NCBI GenBank assembly: GCA_022559845.1
Contig: CM040128.1
Location: forward strand, 272,000,698 to 272,064,697
Source: Amorphophallus konjac
Lineage: Eukaryota > Streptophyta > Magnoliopsida > Alismatales > Araceae
DNA length: 64,000 nucleotides
Direction: 5' to 3'
Positions within the stretch are counted from its first letter, which is position 1, and every line of letters starts with the position of its first letter. Of the stretch, positions 22,087 through 34,079 are shown piece by piece. Made by a program: the position numbers and the translations under genes. The notes beneath the pieces were generated by a model, which was not told where the DNA came from, ran no database searches, and saw only the letters and a program-made list of their open reading frames with translations.

Positions 22087-22617
22087 ACGTACGTACGTAC
22101 GTACGTACGTAACATGCTACTGCAAATTAATTAACACCCAATTCAACCAAAGAATTAATAGCCGCAGGATCAAAATTAAAGGATCGATGGAATCACTCAC
22201 AGCAGAGCCAACAGATGTCGCTGGTCCAACCAGGGAGACATGATCAACCGAGGGGGACTTGGGCGTGGACTCCCGCAAGCTCCCGGTGCTGGAACAGACG
22301 CTGAAGGCCGGCCGGCGCGGGGGGCTACAGGGGCTGCCCACCCAGTCCAGGGGCCTGTAGGCGGGTGCAACCAGCTGCTGCTGCTGCGTCGGAGGCGGCG
22401 CCGCCTCGGGGGGCTCCAGCTGCTCCCCGGGGTCGGCGTCGTCGAGCAGCCAAGCGACAGCGCCATCTTGCCCCAGGAACTGGAACTCCTGCAGCACTAC
22501 TCCCGGGCAGCCTCCGCCGTGGGGGAACCCCGGCGCCGCCTGGTTGAGGTCGGGGTTGAGGTGGGGACAGTAAAACCCGCCCCCGCGGCACGCGTTGCAC
22601 CGGCTCAGCCACGACAT
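19857..22617 (-). CDS. GHD7-like: GHD7-like CCT-domain transcription regulator
   Basis: A CMF-class protein (CCT motif without a full B-box), of the group containing rice Ghd7, which represses flowering in long days; the role here is inferred from the family. Exon 1 is 22617-22201 and exon 2 is 20189-19857, joined in phase 0 by a 2011-bp intron with donor GTGAGT and acceptor ATGCAG, giving 249 residues (rice Ghd7 is of similar length). The N-terminus has a short Cys/His stretch ([13 protein letters not shown]), then EFQFLGQDG and VAWLLDD, motifs shared with Ghd7. The CCT domain is residues 180-223 ([40 protein letters not shown]), intact and nuclear-targeting in this family. The C-terminus QLGVGGWF resembles the Ghd7 end. 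A hAT-type MITE lies in the intron. No stop or frameshift is seen. It could be another CMF paralogue rather than the strict Ghd7 orthologue. Confidence 0.88.
20425..20509 (+). repeat. 85-bp direct repeat, copy 2 (in GHD7-like intron)
   Basis: Partner of 19475-19560 in the same orientation, 950 bp away, with about six differences. The poorer matches beyond it (GCAGGAAATTAATTA against GCAAGAAATTAAAAA) hint at an older, longer duplication. Confidence 0.85.
20712..21561. mobile_element. hAT-type non-autonomous element in GHD7-like intron
   Basis: The left end CAGTGTTTTAAAATCGGG and the right end (inverse) CAATATTTTAAAATTCGACCC form imperfect inverted repeats. The flanking 8-mers GCTTGCAC (20704-20711) and ACATGCAC (21562-21569) match at six of eight bases, as expected of an old 8-bp hAT target duplication. 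The inside is GGGTTAACCCGA-rich near the ends and AT-rich in the middle, with no coding potential. Confidence 0.7.
22026..22112. repeat. (TA)n and (ACGT)n microsatellites
   Basis: About 27 TA dinucleotides, then about six copies of ACGT, within the GHD7-like intron near the exon 1 donor. Confidence 0.95.
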
Positions 22618-22872
22618 GGGTGGCGGGCGCCGTGGCCGCCTTCTACGTGCGGACGACCCACCGCGGCAGCCGCCGGTGAGGCTAGCTGCAGGCGGCCGTC
22701 GAGGAGCTAATGATTAAGATGGCTAGGCAGCAACAGGTATACGTATATATATATGTATGGGAGGAGAAATGAAAGACTAGCTAGCTAGTAGCTAGCTAGT
22801 GTGATAGAAGAAGAAGGAGAAGAGATTGTGGGTGTACTACTCTGGGTGGGGAGGGGGCTGAGGAGGTAATTA

Positions 22873-22909
<37 letters not shown>

Positions 22910-23300
22910 GCCGGCGAGTAGATCATATGAGCGATCAATGTTTTCCAACGTGGAGGATCCGTCGCCACCATTTTCATGGTTATTCTCCGCTCCCGTGGCC
23001 ACACTGCTGCACGTTGCTCTCCGTGACGGGGATAGGGGGACGGGGGTGGGGGCCACGCGGCAGGGGGGTGGGGATGTGTGCGGCCACAGAATTCTGGTTC
23101 CAGGGACGGGACAGCGACTCGGGGAATCGGCTGGTTGCGGGCAGAGCTCGCCAGCGGCGTCAGCGGATCGGGCGCTGAGCGACGCGTGGCGGTCGAACAG
23201 CAAACCCCCACCCCCGCTCTCCTGACTTGTCACGGCGGGGAAGGGGCCCCCGTCCGTCCGTGCCGACGCGTTTTCCCATGTTAATGGAGCTGCTTGCTTG
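22618..23300 (-). promoter_or_regulatory. Probable 5' UTR and promoter of the GHD7-like gene
   Basis: Minus-strand upstream region. A TATATATA run at 22744-22754 lies about 130 bp before the ATG, and a CT-rich (minus strand) GA tract at 22874-22908 follows upstream. GC-rich sequence to 23270 includes a GCCGAC core (23262-23267). Short GC-rich frames here look non-coding. Exact transcription signals cannot be proven from sequence alone. Confidence 0.4.
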
Positions 23301-23530
23301 GTTGTGTCTTTCGTTTGAAGTGTGGAGTGTGGGCCCGCTCGACTGAGCTTGGGAGCTCACCGGCCATTAAAATCGCCCGGCACATCACAGCCACATCCCA
23401 AAGTCGTCTTCTTCGTACAAAGCAGTGTGAACCAGCTAGGGATCATTACATTTACCTCAGAGATTTACCAACGTTTTCAATTTTTCTTCACCAGAAAGAC
23501 ATATTTTATGAGAGTAAACGAAGCTCTTCA

Positions 23531-23531
23531 C

Positions 23532-23562
<31 letters not shown>

Positions 23563-23579
23563 GAAAGAAAACTAAGCTC

Positions 23580-23667
<88 letters not shown>
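23531..23667. repeat. (GA)n microsatellites
   Basis: Two tracts (23531-23557 and 23584-23667) of AG dinucleotides, the second of about 40 repeats. The sequence from 23300 to the CACTA-3 start at 23782 has no gene. Confidence 0.95.
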
Positions 23668-24439
23668 ATAATCCAATTTGTCGATAAAGATATTTTTTTC
23701 ATATAAATCATTGATATAGAGAAATAGTTAAAATATTATAAACATATCATCATAGTTAACTTCCATCAACCATAAGATGAACACTACAAAAAATATGCGA
23801 TTAGCGATAGATTATTTATGACGGATTTTTTCGTCACTAATTCGAGACGGATTAGCAACTTATAAACTATCCGTCACTATATTGAGGATGAGAGTAATTT
23901 GTGATGACTTAGCGACCGATTTGCAAATATTAATTAGTTCCGTCGCTAAAATGTTTGTGACAAATATATTTTTCCATTGCTATTCCATCTCAAAATGGAG
24001 ACGGATTAGAGTCGGAAATAAATTCGTCGCAAACTAACCTTGAATTCATCAAATTCATAAAGGAATTATTTATATTAGAGATAGGTTCATGACGTAAACT
24101 CTTTTGTCGCAAAAAAATAATACAATATTTACGACATAAGAAGTTTCTGTATTAAAACAATCAGCATGTCGATCACATCGGTATTTCAGATATTAGATCA
24201 CGTTGATCGGCCCAGTATTTCAGATATTAGACCCTCAAACCTGACTTCTTTGATTTTATACTTAACTTAATTCCTAAATGCACTAAGCAAGTTATTCATA
24301 ATTTAGTTCTTTTGAACTATGAATAAGAGTATTAGAAAATGTAAGAAATGTGTCATTCAGTTGAGAGGGATGTGCTGAGGTCGACGGTGCTCCTTGGTGA
24401 GGAGACATCGTCGTCTGACTGAAGTAGAAGGCCATCACA

Positions 24440-25200
24440 TTCGTTAGAGTGCCGGAGATGGTCGATTCCAGCCTCTGTAAGAGTTGTGACTCTAAGGTCT
24501 GCGAGAGCTATGACTCGAGCATCTGCGAGAATTACAACTGCAACCTCTATGAGAGGCGTGACTCTAGCTGGTCTATCATGCGATCGAGATGGCCTTTGGA
24601 GTCAGTAGAGGTAGTGGCTCCGAAGAAGCTGTTGGTCGGGACTGAGCACGAAGCCTGGGAAGATGGTCTCACCTGCCTGCAATCCAAGCTCTCCCCAAAA
24701 TCATACACTTGACCTTTCCTATGTGGGTCGACTGCCTCTATCCATGTCTCACAGTCTATGTCCGATTGCTGAGTGAAGTCCTCCCCATACTTCTCAATCA
24801 AATATTTCGTGTATGTCTCCTGTAAATTGAATAAAAAATTATAAATCTCATATTAATCAATCATATTTGAATTGAAAAAAATTGAAAATGTAGATAAATT
24901 TATCGACATCTCTTGGGATCTTGTCGAGACGTACTGATATGTCCCCTTTTTCTTATTTCTTTCGAACACCTCCCGATACTTAGCAGGATATTAGACCTCC
25001 ACTTCCTGCTTTTACAAATCACATAAAAGAATTACTTTAGGAATACATATGAATATAATATAATAAAATAAAAAATATTACTTACCAATCTTTATTTTTA
25101 GGTCGTAAAGATGACGGAGCTGTTTGTATGTGCGTTCACTTCTAGTACTTTTACATGATTTGATGTCGTGGCTTGCGACTATTGTTTTCACCCCTCTCCA
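24440..25200 (-). pseudogene. Transposase_24-type gene remnant of CACTA-3
   Basis: The minus strand contains the family motifs in order: YKQLRHLYDL near 25120, FERNKKKGTYQ near 24955, an exon beginning ETYTKYLIEKYGED (24819 down) and VYDFGESLD near 24710. These align with exons 13-15 of the CACTA-1 gene. The exon around 25000-24900 has an in-frame stop (just before YPAKYREVFER), and parts of the core are missing. The N-terminal exons and any transposase are absent. It cannot make a normal protein. Confidence 0.75.
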
Positions 25201-25589
25201 TTCCGTTTGTTACACAAAGAGCTCCAAACCTCCCCCTTATCTAGGGGGGGGGGGGGGGTTGCGTCATCCTTCCCTACTGCTCTTTTTGCCTTCGCCTAGG
25301 CTTTATTCAATGTATTGGTCAGTGATTTTCTTGCAAGATGCTCCCATACCGACAAAGCTCCACCCTCGTCCGAGGGGTGCCTGAAGTGATACTTCGCCTA
25401 CAAAAAAAATGTTAATTACTTCAGTATACTAAAATCAAGAGTTAGAAAGATGTAATTTAAAATCAATAATTGCATACCAATGGTCATGTGGAGAACCTTA
25501 TTCCTATGCCTATTATGTAATGGAATTTACAACTCTTTTGCTCTAAATCCCAACATTACAAATGATACCTAACTCAACTTTACGAAGAT

Positions 25590-26870
25590 TTGATCATTGG
25601 CTATCCTTCCAATAAAGATTTGATTTTTAGATTTAACTAAGATCAAGATCCAACTGTTCGAGCTTACTCCAGATCAAAATCTAACCATTTGATTTGTGTT
25701 TGCTCAAGATACGACTGTTGGATTTAAATTTGATCAAGATCTGACGATTCGATGAATTTGATCCAATCGAAATATGACCATTGGATTTACTCTCGAATAA
25801 GATCTGACGATTAAATTTATTCCCGATTAAGATTCAACCTTTGGATGGTTTAAGTTACGTAAAGATTTGATCATTAAATTTTGCACCCCATCAAAATCTG
25901 ACAGTTGTATATAAGTTTGATCGATTCGGCGATTGGATAGTTTTGATCAAGATTCGACTATTAGAGTTAGACTTGATTAAGATCCAACCGTTGGATTTAC
26001 TTCCGACCAAAATTTGATTGTTGGATTAAAATTTGATCAAGATCTGATCGTTGGATTTGTTCTCGATCTAAAACTAATCAAGATCCGATCATTGAATTCT
26101 TTTTTTTCGATATATTCAATCGTTGGATTTTCTCTCGATCTAAAATTGATCAAGATTACCGTTGGAGTATTTACCCCTGATCGAAACCTCGTCAAGATCC
26201 GACCATTAGATTTACTCCGAATCAAAATCTGACAGTTGAATTTAAGTTTAATCAAGATCCGTGCATTGGATTTACTTATAATCTAAAGTTGATCTAGATT
26301 CACCCATTAGATTTGCTCCCGATCAAAATCTGACTATTATATTTAAGTTTCATCAAGATCCGACCATTAGATTTGCTAGCTCTCGATCGAAAATCTGATC
26401 ATTGGATTTAAGTTAGTTTAAGATCCAACTAATAGATTTGTTGCCGATCAAAAAATAGAGCGTTGGATTTAAGTTTGATCAAGATTCGAATGTTGAATTT
26501 ACTCCCGATCAAAAATCTGACTGTTAGATTTAAGTTTGATCAAGATCTGGATTTGATCCAACTGAAATCTGATCAAGATCCGACTATTGAATTTATTCCT
26601 GATCGAAATCTGACTATTAAATTTAAGATTGATCAAGATCTGATCGTTGAACTTACTCCCAATCTAAAATTTGACTATTGTATTTAAGTCGTTTGATAAA
26701 GATCTAATTGTTAACTTTGCTCCCGATCTAAATCAAAATGACCATTGAAGTTGGTTCCGATTGAAATTTGATCAAGATCGATCTAACAATTAGATTTACT
26801 CCCGATCTAAATTTGATCGTTAGATTTATATTTGATAAAGATTCGAATATTAGATTTGCTCTTAATTTAA
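25590..26870. repeat. Degenerate minisatellite of CACTA-3
   Basis: Dozens of diverged units of the type GATCAAGATCCGACCGTTGG followed by ATTTACTCCCGATCAAAATC, with a basic spacing of roughly 28-30 bp and a looser doubled period. It lies upstream of the Transposase_24 remnant and has no coding content. Open frames across it are artefacts. Confidence 0.85.
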
Positions 26871-27039
26871 GAAAATAAAATTCAAATTGCTTTTCCGTTG
26901 CAACTCCATCGCTAAAATTTTCAAATAATTCTCTCGCAAAGTCGTCTCAAATCTGTCACTTGTTTCGTCTGATAAAGGAAGATTTGCAATGGAAGTACCA
27001 TTGCTAATCCGTCTCTAAATAGATCGATAGATTAAGATG

Positions 27040-28200
27040 CTCACAAATGTATCCTTATTTAGTAACAGATTAGCGATGGTAAATAATTCACCACTAATAT
27101 TTTATTATTATTTAGTGACGAAGAAAATCGGTCACAAATCGATCTCTAAAGTAACCAGTTTTTTTATCGATTTGATGAGTTTTGTAACAGATAGTATCCG
27201 TTGCTTCTCCATCTCTATTTAGAGACTAAGTCGCGAAGATTCATATTCCGTCGCAAATAACTATTTAGACAGACACTGTCCATCGCAAGTTCATCTCGAA
27301 ACATTCACAAAATTCTTTTGTCCGCAATATAGCGACGGGTATGTTAGGCGTCTCTAATCCGTCGTTAATTTTTGAGGGATATTTTCGCCGTAAAAATTTC
27401 ATCATTAATAATCGTGCATTTTCTTGTAGTGACCATGGTTAAGTTCTCTAGTCGTAACGAGGTTACGACAATGGCAATTTTATTACATTTCATTAAAAAT
27501 AATAATATGGGTGCTAATATATTTTCAGAAATGATATTTTGTCATTTCTCTCCTCTAAATGGTTTATATGGAGAGAAAAAATCCGTACAGATATTTGAGA
27601 GTTTTTGTAACTATTCAAGTATATATCCTTATTTAGTAACAGATTAGCGATAGTATATAATTCGTCACTAATATTTTCTTATTATTTAGTGACCGAGAAA
27701 ATTGGTCACAAATCGATCTCTAAAATAATCAATTTTTTTTATCGATTTGGTGAGTTTTGCGACAGATAGTATCCGTCGCTTCTCCATCTCTATTTAGAGA
27801 CGAAGTCGCGAAGATTCACATTCCGTCGCAAGTAACGGTTTAGACGGACACTGTCCGTCGCAAGTTCCTCTCTAAACATTCACAAAATTCTTTTGTCCGC
27901 AATATAGCGACGGGTATGTTAGACGTCTCTAATCTGTCGTTAATTTGTGACGGATATTTTCGCCGTAAAAATTTCGTCGCTAATAATCGCACATTTTCTT
28001 ATGGTGACCATGGGTTAAGTTCTCTGGTCGCAACGGAGTTACGACGATGGCAGTCTTATTACATTTCATTAAAAATAATAATATGGGTGTTAATATATTT
28101 TCAGAAATGATGATTTGTCATTTCTCTCCCCTCAACGGTTTATATGGAAAAAAAACCATACAGATATTCGAGAATTTTTATAACTATTCAAGTATAAATC
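27040..28200. repeat. ~578-bp tandem duplication of the CACTA-3 right end and flank
   Basis: 27046-27431 recurs at 27627-28006, and the flank 27432-27625 recurs at 28007-28200. The second terminus reads TTTTCTTATGGTG instead of TTTTCTTGTAGTG, so it has diverged. The duplication includes the element end plus its neighbour sequence, so it followed insertion. Confidence 0.88.
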
Positions 28201-29445
28201 CTTTCTTTAATGAAAGACGGGAACGGGAAGGAGAGACTCAATAAAGTGGTCTTATTAGCCTTTAACGAGTGGCGGATGGGGGTGTTCATCAACGTGATTC
28301 AAATTTGGAAAAAATTGAAACGATACATCTCGTAAATATTAAATCGGTATGATACGTATCGCATTGTATTATCTTAATTAAATAAAATAATCTTAATCTT
28401 TAATAAGTGACAGATGAGATGTTTATCAACGTGAATTCAAAATTTGATAAATCGACATGACACGTCTCGTATTATATTACTTTATTTTCATTTAAATATC
28501 ATCTATGTTTCAAAATTCTCAAAATACAATAAAAAATAAGCACCATACAAAAGTTTGACGTGGAAGTGTAATTTGCATTCACAAATCAAAGATGAGGACC
28601 TTAAACTATACATAGACACTCTATGATATGAATAATATATATATATATATATATATAGTCATACATTTAAATAAAGGGTTTTTTTCTTCAAATAAACCAT
28701 GCTTAGAGTGGTATTTAAAGATATATCATTTATGAGAATGCATTAACAAGGATATCATTGCTTTCGATGAAAATTTACAAAAATATCCTCGCCGTAACAC
28801 TCCGTTATTAATTACAATGTTAAACATGGTTAACTTTGACTAGACCTGGGAAAAGACGATAATACCCCTAATCAAAACAATGGGGTCATCTCCTAGAATC
28901 ATATTTCTGTAAAAAAAAAACTCCTAAATAGAATCTTAAAGTAGATATTAACACCTCTAATATATAGGAGTGTATAAAAAAATTAACTAAGACTTTAGGA
29001 TTGAAACTCAAGGAGAGTCATCTTCCTCCTGTTCTCGATGGGGCCTCCCAAACCTTAAACGAGATGCATGGTGGGCTGATCAACGGGACCATGGGGGAGC
29101 TAACCGACAAACATCCGATCAACTGAAAACGATGTTGTCGGCAGTCTACGACAGGGCATGGCCACTGGTTGTGCTTAACCTTTCCTTTTTATTTTCTTTG
29201 TGTATCAGCCTTGAAACACCCCCACACGATGCAAGGGCTTGGCCACCTATGCCGCTTGCTAGTGTGCTACGCCTTCAGGGTGAGGGGTTCTAATGGGGAT
29301 GGTGATTGTGGGGGGGAGGGGGGTAGCAAGGTGGTGGGGGGGGGGACTCTGACATTGAAAGGGGGATGGGGGTGAGGGTTGGGGGTTGTAGGTGGAACTC
29401 TGACAGGGAGAGTGGTTTCCGAAGGGGGCGGGGGGTCTTAAGGCT
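28201..29445. other. Intergenic sequence with small repeats
   Basis: Holds a ~138-bp diverged duplication (28260 and 28398, TTTATCAACGTGA-type), a (TA)n tract at 28637-28658, a MITE-like stretch near 28676-28910 (ATCCTCGCCGTAAC, a motif shared with the MITE at 34.67 kb), and a G-rich stretch at 29275-29440. No gene is supported. Confidence 0.5.
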
Positions 29446-30179
29446 CTCCTCTGGATCCTAGTGTCATTCTCAAGAAGAATAATGGTGCTACTTTTGATCA
29501 ACTTAGATATTCACAGCTCATTGGTAGTTTGATGTATTTGTCTAACTGCAGTAGACCTAACATTTCTTTTGTTGTGAATAGACTTAGTAGATATACACAA
29601 CGTCCCAACAAAATTCATTGGCATGCACTTGAGAGAGTATGCAAGTATTTGAAAAGTATCTTGTCACATGCATTACATTATGAGAGATTTCATGCTGTAC
29701 TTGAGGGGTACAGTGATGTCAGTTGCGTGACAGGAAAGGCCCAAGATAAGGGCACCACTAACTTTATTTTCATGTTTGGTGGAGGGGCAATCACTTGGAA
29801 ATCCACCAAACAGACTATATTAGCTCGATCCACTATAGAATATGAGCTTATAGCTCTTGAGGTGACTAATAGAGAGGTAGATTGGTTGAAGAACCTAGTG
29901 ATTGAGCTACCTCTGTTGAGTAAGCATATTCCTGCAATCTCTATTCATTGTGATAGCCAGGCAGGGATAGCCAAGGTTAAGAGTGAAAAGATAAATGATA
30001 AATTAGATACTCATATAAGACTCAAGTTGAGGTTTGTGAGGAAGTACTTGACCAAGGAAATTATTTCCTTGGATTATGTGAAATCTGGAAGTAATCTTAC
30101 TGATCCTTTAACTAAAGGACTTAATAGGAAACTGGTTGAAGATACATCAAAGGGGATGAGACTTAACTCCATTATTTAA
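29446..30179 (+). pseudogene. Ty1/copia RT end and RNase H fragment
   Basis: Reads LRYSQLIGSLMYLSNCSRPN, then YLKSILSHALHYER, GYSDVSCVTGKAQDKGTTNF, ITWKSTKQTILARSTIEYEL and CDSQAGIAK, the classic copia C-terminus with its RNase H. The expected W/D positions are partly changed (SDVSCVT where SDADWA is usual). The gag, protease, integrase and most of the RT are missing upstream, where G-rich unrelated sequence begins. It ends at a stop at 30177-30179, followed by about 550 bp of non-coding sequence and a probable 3' LTR. It is a 5'-truncated, inactive copy. Confidence 0.88.
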
Positions 30180-30729
30180 ACATCGTCAATGACAACCCAA
30201 CCTATTGATTGGAGATCCCATAAAATAGATTCAATGGGAAAACAAATTGATTGAGTGACTAGTAGAGAGCACATTATTGGAGATTTATGTCTTATTGTCC
30301 CTCCCTATGATGTAGTGCTCTATCTGGAACGATGAAGGTTGAACTAAATGTTCTTAATGAATCCAAAGGTCATAGTGGCAATGTGTAGACATGTTTCAGT
30401 GCACCTTGGAGGATTCACCTATGTGAGTGTAGTTGTGTGGCCGTAACTTATGAGATGCTTGGGCTATCTCTAGAGTACTCATGAAATAAAGTACAAAGCA
30501 CATGGTCAGAATGTGCCACCCTATGAGAACATCACTATCGACCAATATTGTGTGTGCAACATAAATGTTTAAGTTCAAGACGAAGTTTACTAAGACATGT
30601 GGAGAGATGGAAGTGTTTCACTACATGAAAGTTCAAGTCAGAATACACCTTCCCTTATGCATAGTATTTCACTTCGAGCTCTTGCAAATTCATATCTCAA
30701 ACTTTTAATTTTTTTTCTTGGTGGACAAT

Positions 30730-31475
30730 TGTTAGATTTAATACTTTAAATTTTTCAAAGTTTGAGTTCTTGTGAGGTTTTGTCCCACATTGGAAGATGA
30801 AAAAAGTTCGCATCTACGTTTAGTTGGAACTCTTGGCTACCTTGTGTACTCTTTTGGGGAGACTATAGTAGTTGGGCTATTTGAGCTGTGGGCTCTTTGG
30901 GCCTTATCCTCTATCACACGTGCGCACGTATTACCTTGCCTTGTCGATGATGTGTCGTGCGTGCGTGTGATATTTGACTTGTATTTTTCTTTTATTTTTT
31001 GACCATTTGACCCAGCATCTCTTGGATTCCCTCTGCGTCTCCTCGGATTCTCTCTTGTATCTCTTTGGGAACGGGAGCGTATGTTCGTGTGCTTGACCTA
31101 TTTTTAGACTCCCGTTGGAAGTCTATTTAGGGAAGAAGTTCTTCCTAGGGTTAGGCCTATGCAAACTAATTTTTCTCTCATCTCTTCCTCTCTGTCATCT
31201 TTCTCTGCAAGAGCTTGAAGTGATCTTTATGGTGTTCGCCCCGACGTTGCAACTTGAAGTGCACCTTTGCGCTGTCATCATTTCCATCATCGTATCTTGG
31301 AGGAAGTTTCATCGTGGAGCCTATTACACTGTGTAGGGGCGAAACGACTCTAAAGAAAGTGACATCGTGCTTCGACCTTGAGTTTTATCTCTCTAAACTT
31401 TTTGTTTACTATTTGTTGATCTATCTGATAAAGAAATCTCTGTCATGCATTCGTGAAGATATCATTTTTCCAACA
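30730..31475 (+). repeat. Probable 3' LTR of the copia fragment
   Basis: Starts TGTTAGATTTAATAC and ends TTTTTCCAACA, so it has TG...CA ends with a short inverted match. It lies 550 bp beyond the copia stop, and the gypsy remnant begins directly after it. No second LTR is available in the window for comparison, so the limits are tentative. Confidence 0.5.
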
Positions 31476-31479
31476 GAAC

Positions 31480-34075
31480 CAACATACACCGAATGATAAA
31501 TATCCTATACCTTTGGTAGATGACCTCCTTGATGAATTGTTTGGGGCTATGATTTTTTCCAAGCTGGACTTAAGATCTGGTTATCATCAGATCCGAATGT
31601 CTCCAGCAGATGTACATAAGACAGCATTCTATACCCATGAGGGCCACTGTGAGTTCTTAGTGATGCCCTTCAGACTATCAAATGCCCCATCTACCTTCCA
31701 AAGTCTTATGAATGACATCTTTCAACCTCATCTCAGAAAATTTGTATTGGTCTTCTTTGACAATATTCTGGTTTATAGCAAGTCGTGGTCTGAACACTTG
31801 GCACATTTGGAGCAAGTTTTAAAAATACTCAGGGAGAACCAACTGTTTGCTAAACTTTCAAAGTGTGAGTTTGGAGTGATGACAGTGCAGTACCTAAGCC
31901 ATGAGGGTCTCGATGGAGGACAAAAAAGTCAAGACAATCTTGAACTGGCTTACACCACAATGCCTCAAACAATTAAGGGGTTTCTTGGGACTTATAGGCT
32001 ACTATTGCAAGTTCATGAAGAACTATGGTACCATTGTTTTTCCCCTCACCCAACTACTTAAGAAAGATGGGTTTCAATGGAATCCTACAGCTGATTTGCC
32101 TTCCAAACACTTAAGAAAGTGTTGACAATAGCACCAGTCCTAGTACTACCTAACTTTGAGAAACCCTTTGTTATAGAGTGTGATGCAAGCAATGATGGTT
32201 TAAGCACCAGTCCTAGTACTACCTAACTTTGAGAAACCCTTTGTTATAGAGTGTGATGCAAGCAATGCTGGTTTAGGGGCTATCCTGATGCAGCAGGGCA
32301 GGCCAGTTGCTTACTTGAGCAGGGCCTTCACAGATAGACAGAAAGGAATGTCAGTGTATGAGAGAGAAATGGAAGCAATATTGTATGATGTACAAAAGTG
32401 GAAATCCTACTTAATTTGGTAGGAAGTTCATTATCTGCACTGATGAACAGAGTCTTAGGCACCTTGTCCAGCAAAAAGGTTCATACCCCTGCCCAGCACA
32501 GGTGGCTTGTTAAGTTGTTGGGGTTTGATTTTACTGTAGATTATAAGGTAGGCAATCACAATAAAGCCGCAGATGCATTATCAAGGGTTTATAAGGATCC
32601 TTCACCTTCTCCCATTTCTACTGTGATACTTGATTGGTTTTCCAAGATCAAGGAGGCATATATACAGGATGGCAATTTTTTTGTAGATGGTACAAGATTG
32701 GTATTCTGGTCTTTTAAAACCATAGAAATATTCCCTTCTAGGTGGTGTTCTATATTTCAAAGGCAGAATTTTCTTAGACAAAGACTTCCATTTGATATAT
32801 ACCAGACATTTTGCATGCACATCATGATTCGCCTGAAGGGGGACATTTATGTTATCACAAGACTTTACACAGGATCTATAAAGAGGAGCTTTCACTGGCC
32901 AGGTATGGTCAAGGCTGTCAGGCAATATATTAAGCAGTGTGATGTGTGTCAAAGAAACAAATATGTTGCTCAATCACCTGTCGGCCTTCTGTAACCCCTG
33001 CCAATTCCAGACCAGATATGGACACATCTCAACATGGAATTTATCGAAGGTCTACCCCCTTCACAATCTAAAACTACCATTTTGGTAGTCATTGACCGTC
33101 TTTCCAAATATGCCCATTTTTTGGCTCTCAAACATCCATACACAGCGGTCACAGTAGCTAGGGAGTTCACTGCCCAGATTGCGAAGTTACATGGTATCCC
33201 ACAGGTCACTGTTACAGATAGAGATGCTATATTCACAAGCCAATTTTGGAAAGAAATCTTCCGGCTTCAAGGAGTTAAATTGCACATGTCTTCCTCCTAT
33301 ACCATCCCCAAACTGATGGCCAAGCAGAGGCCTTAAATTAGTGTTTGGGGACATATCTCAGGTGTTTTTGCTATCAGCATCAGAAGAGCTAGTTTGAATG
33401 GCTCCACTGGCCCTGAATACTGGTACAACACATCCATGCATACTTCAGCCAGCATTACTCCTTTCCAGGCAGTGTATGGTATCCCACCCCCAACATTACT
33501 ATCCTACGTACCAGGGACAACAAGGGTGCAAGATGTGGCGGATGCTCTTGTAACCAGGGATCGAGTTATTTCAGAATTGAAGTTGCATCCGCAGAAAGCC
33601 CAACAGCGAATGAAACGACTAGCAGATCTGCATCACACGGGCAAATCATATATTGTTGGAGATTAGGCTTATTTGGAACTCCAACCTTATCGCCAATAGT
33701 CTGTCGCACACAGATTTAATCGTAAACTTACTGCTAGATATTATGGTCCCTACAAAATTATTGAAAGAATTGGTTCGGTTGCTTACAGATTACTGCTACC
33801 TGATGACTCCAAAGTTCATCCTGTATTCCAAGTTTCACAGCTTAAAAGGAAGAATGGAGACAACCCGATTAGCAGCATTCCTTCACCAGAGCCAGTGGCA
33901 TCTGTTAATTAACAGAGAGCCTATCTCCTTATTAGGCCACAGGTTTGGTTAAACGAGACAATCGGGCTGTTGCACAGCTATTGATTCAATGGAGCAATCT
34001 TCCTCCTGGTGAAGCAACTTGGGAGTACAGGCATATATACCAACCACAGGAGTTTTTTAGAGAATTGTCAAAATA
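31480..34075 (+). pseudogene. Decayed Ty3/gypsy polyprotein (RT to chromodomain-like tail)
   Basis: In order: RT (YPIPLVDDLLDELFG, FSKLDLRSGYHQIRM, FDNILVYS near 31755), RNase H (ECDASN near 32180 and 32253), an HHCC-type integrase start (FHWPGMVKAVRQYIKQCDVC), the integrase core (VVIDRLSKYAHF, VTVTDRDAIFTSQFW) and a chromodomain-like end (LLIQWSNLPPGEATWE, 33975-34030). The RT has FDN where FDD is required. There are frameshifts near 31900-32060 and 33300-33400, stops at about 32992 and 33664, and a 73-bp internal duplication. Gag and the 5' part of pol are absent. A chromodomain-type tail points to a chromovirus-like gypsy lineage. It is inactive. Confidence 0.88.
32130..32275 (+). repeat. 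73-bp tandem duplication in the gypsy RNase H
   Basis: AGCACCAGTCCTAGTACTAC occurs at 32130 and again at 32203, and the 73-bp copies are nearly identical. Because 73 is not a multiple of three, it breaks the reading frame. Confidence 0.92.
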
Positions 34076-34079
34076 TCTT

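Larger units (their letters stand above)
23782..27431 (-). mobile_element. Decayed CACTA element CACTA-3
   Basis: The left end is CACTACAAAAAATATGCG and the right end CGTGCATTTTCTTGTAGTG (ending 27431), inverse to each other. Both flanks carry CGTCGC/GACGGATT-type subterminal motifs. Inside is a minus-strand Transposase_24 remnant and a degenerate minisatellite. The 3-bp flanks (GAA and ACC) do not match, so the target duplication has been lost or the right flank rearranged; the right end is in fact duplicated (27040-28200). Confidence 0.8.

Noticed and set aside
22240..22710. Plus-strand frames opposite GHD7-like exon 1
   Set aside because: Antisense shadows of a GC-rich exon; the minus strand has Ghd7 motifs and a proper splice donor.
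26014..26687. Asp/Lys/Ile-rich frames (KFDQDLI type)
   Set aside because: Translations of the degenerate GATCAAGATC array on both strands.
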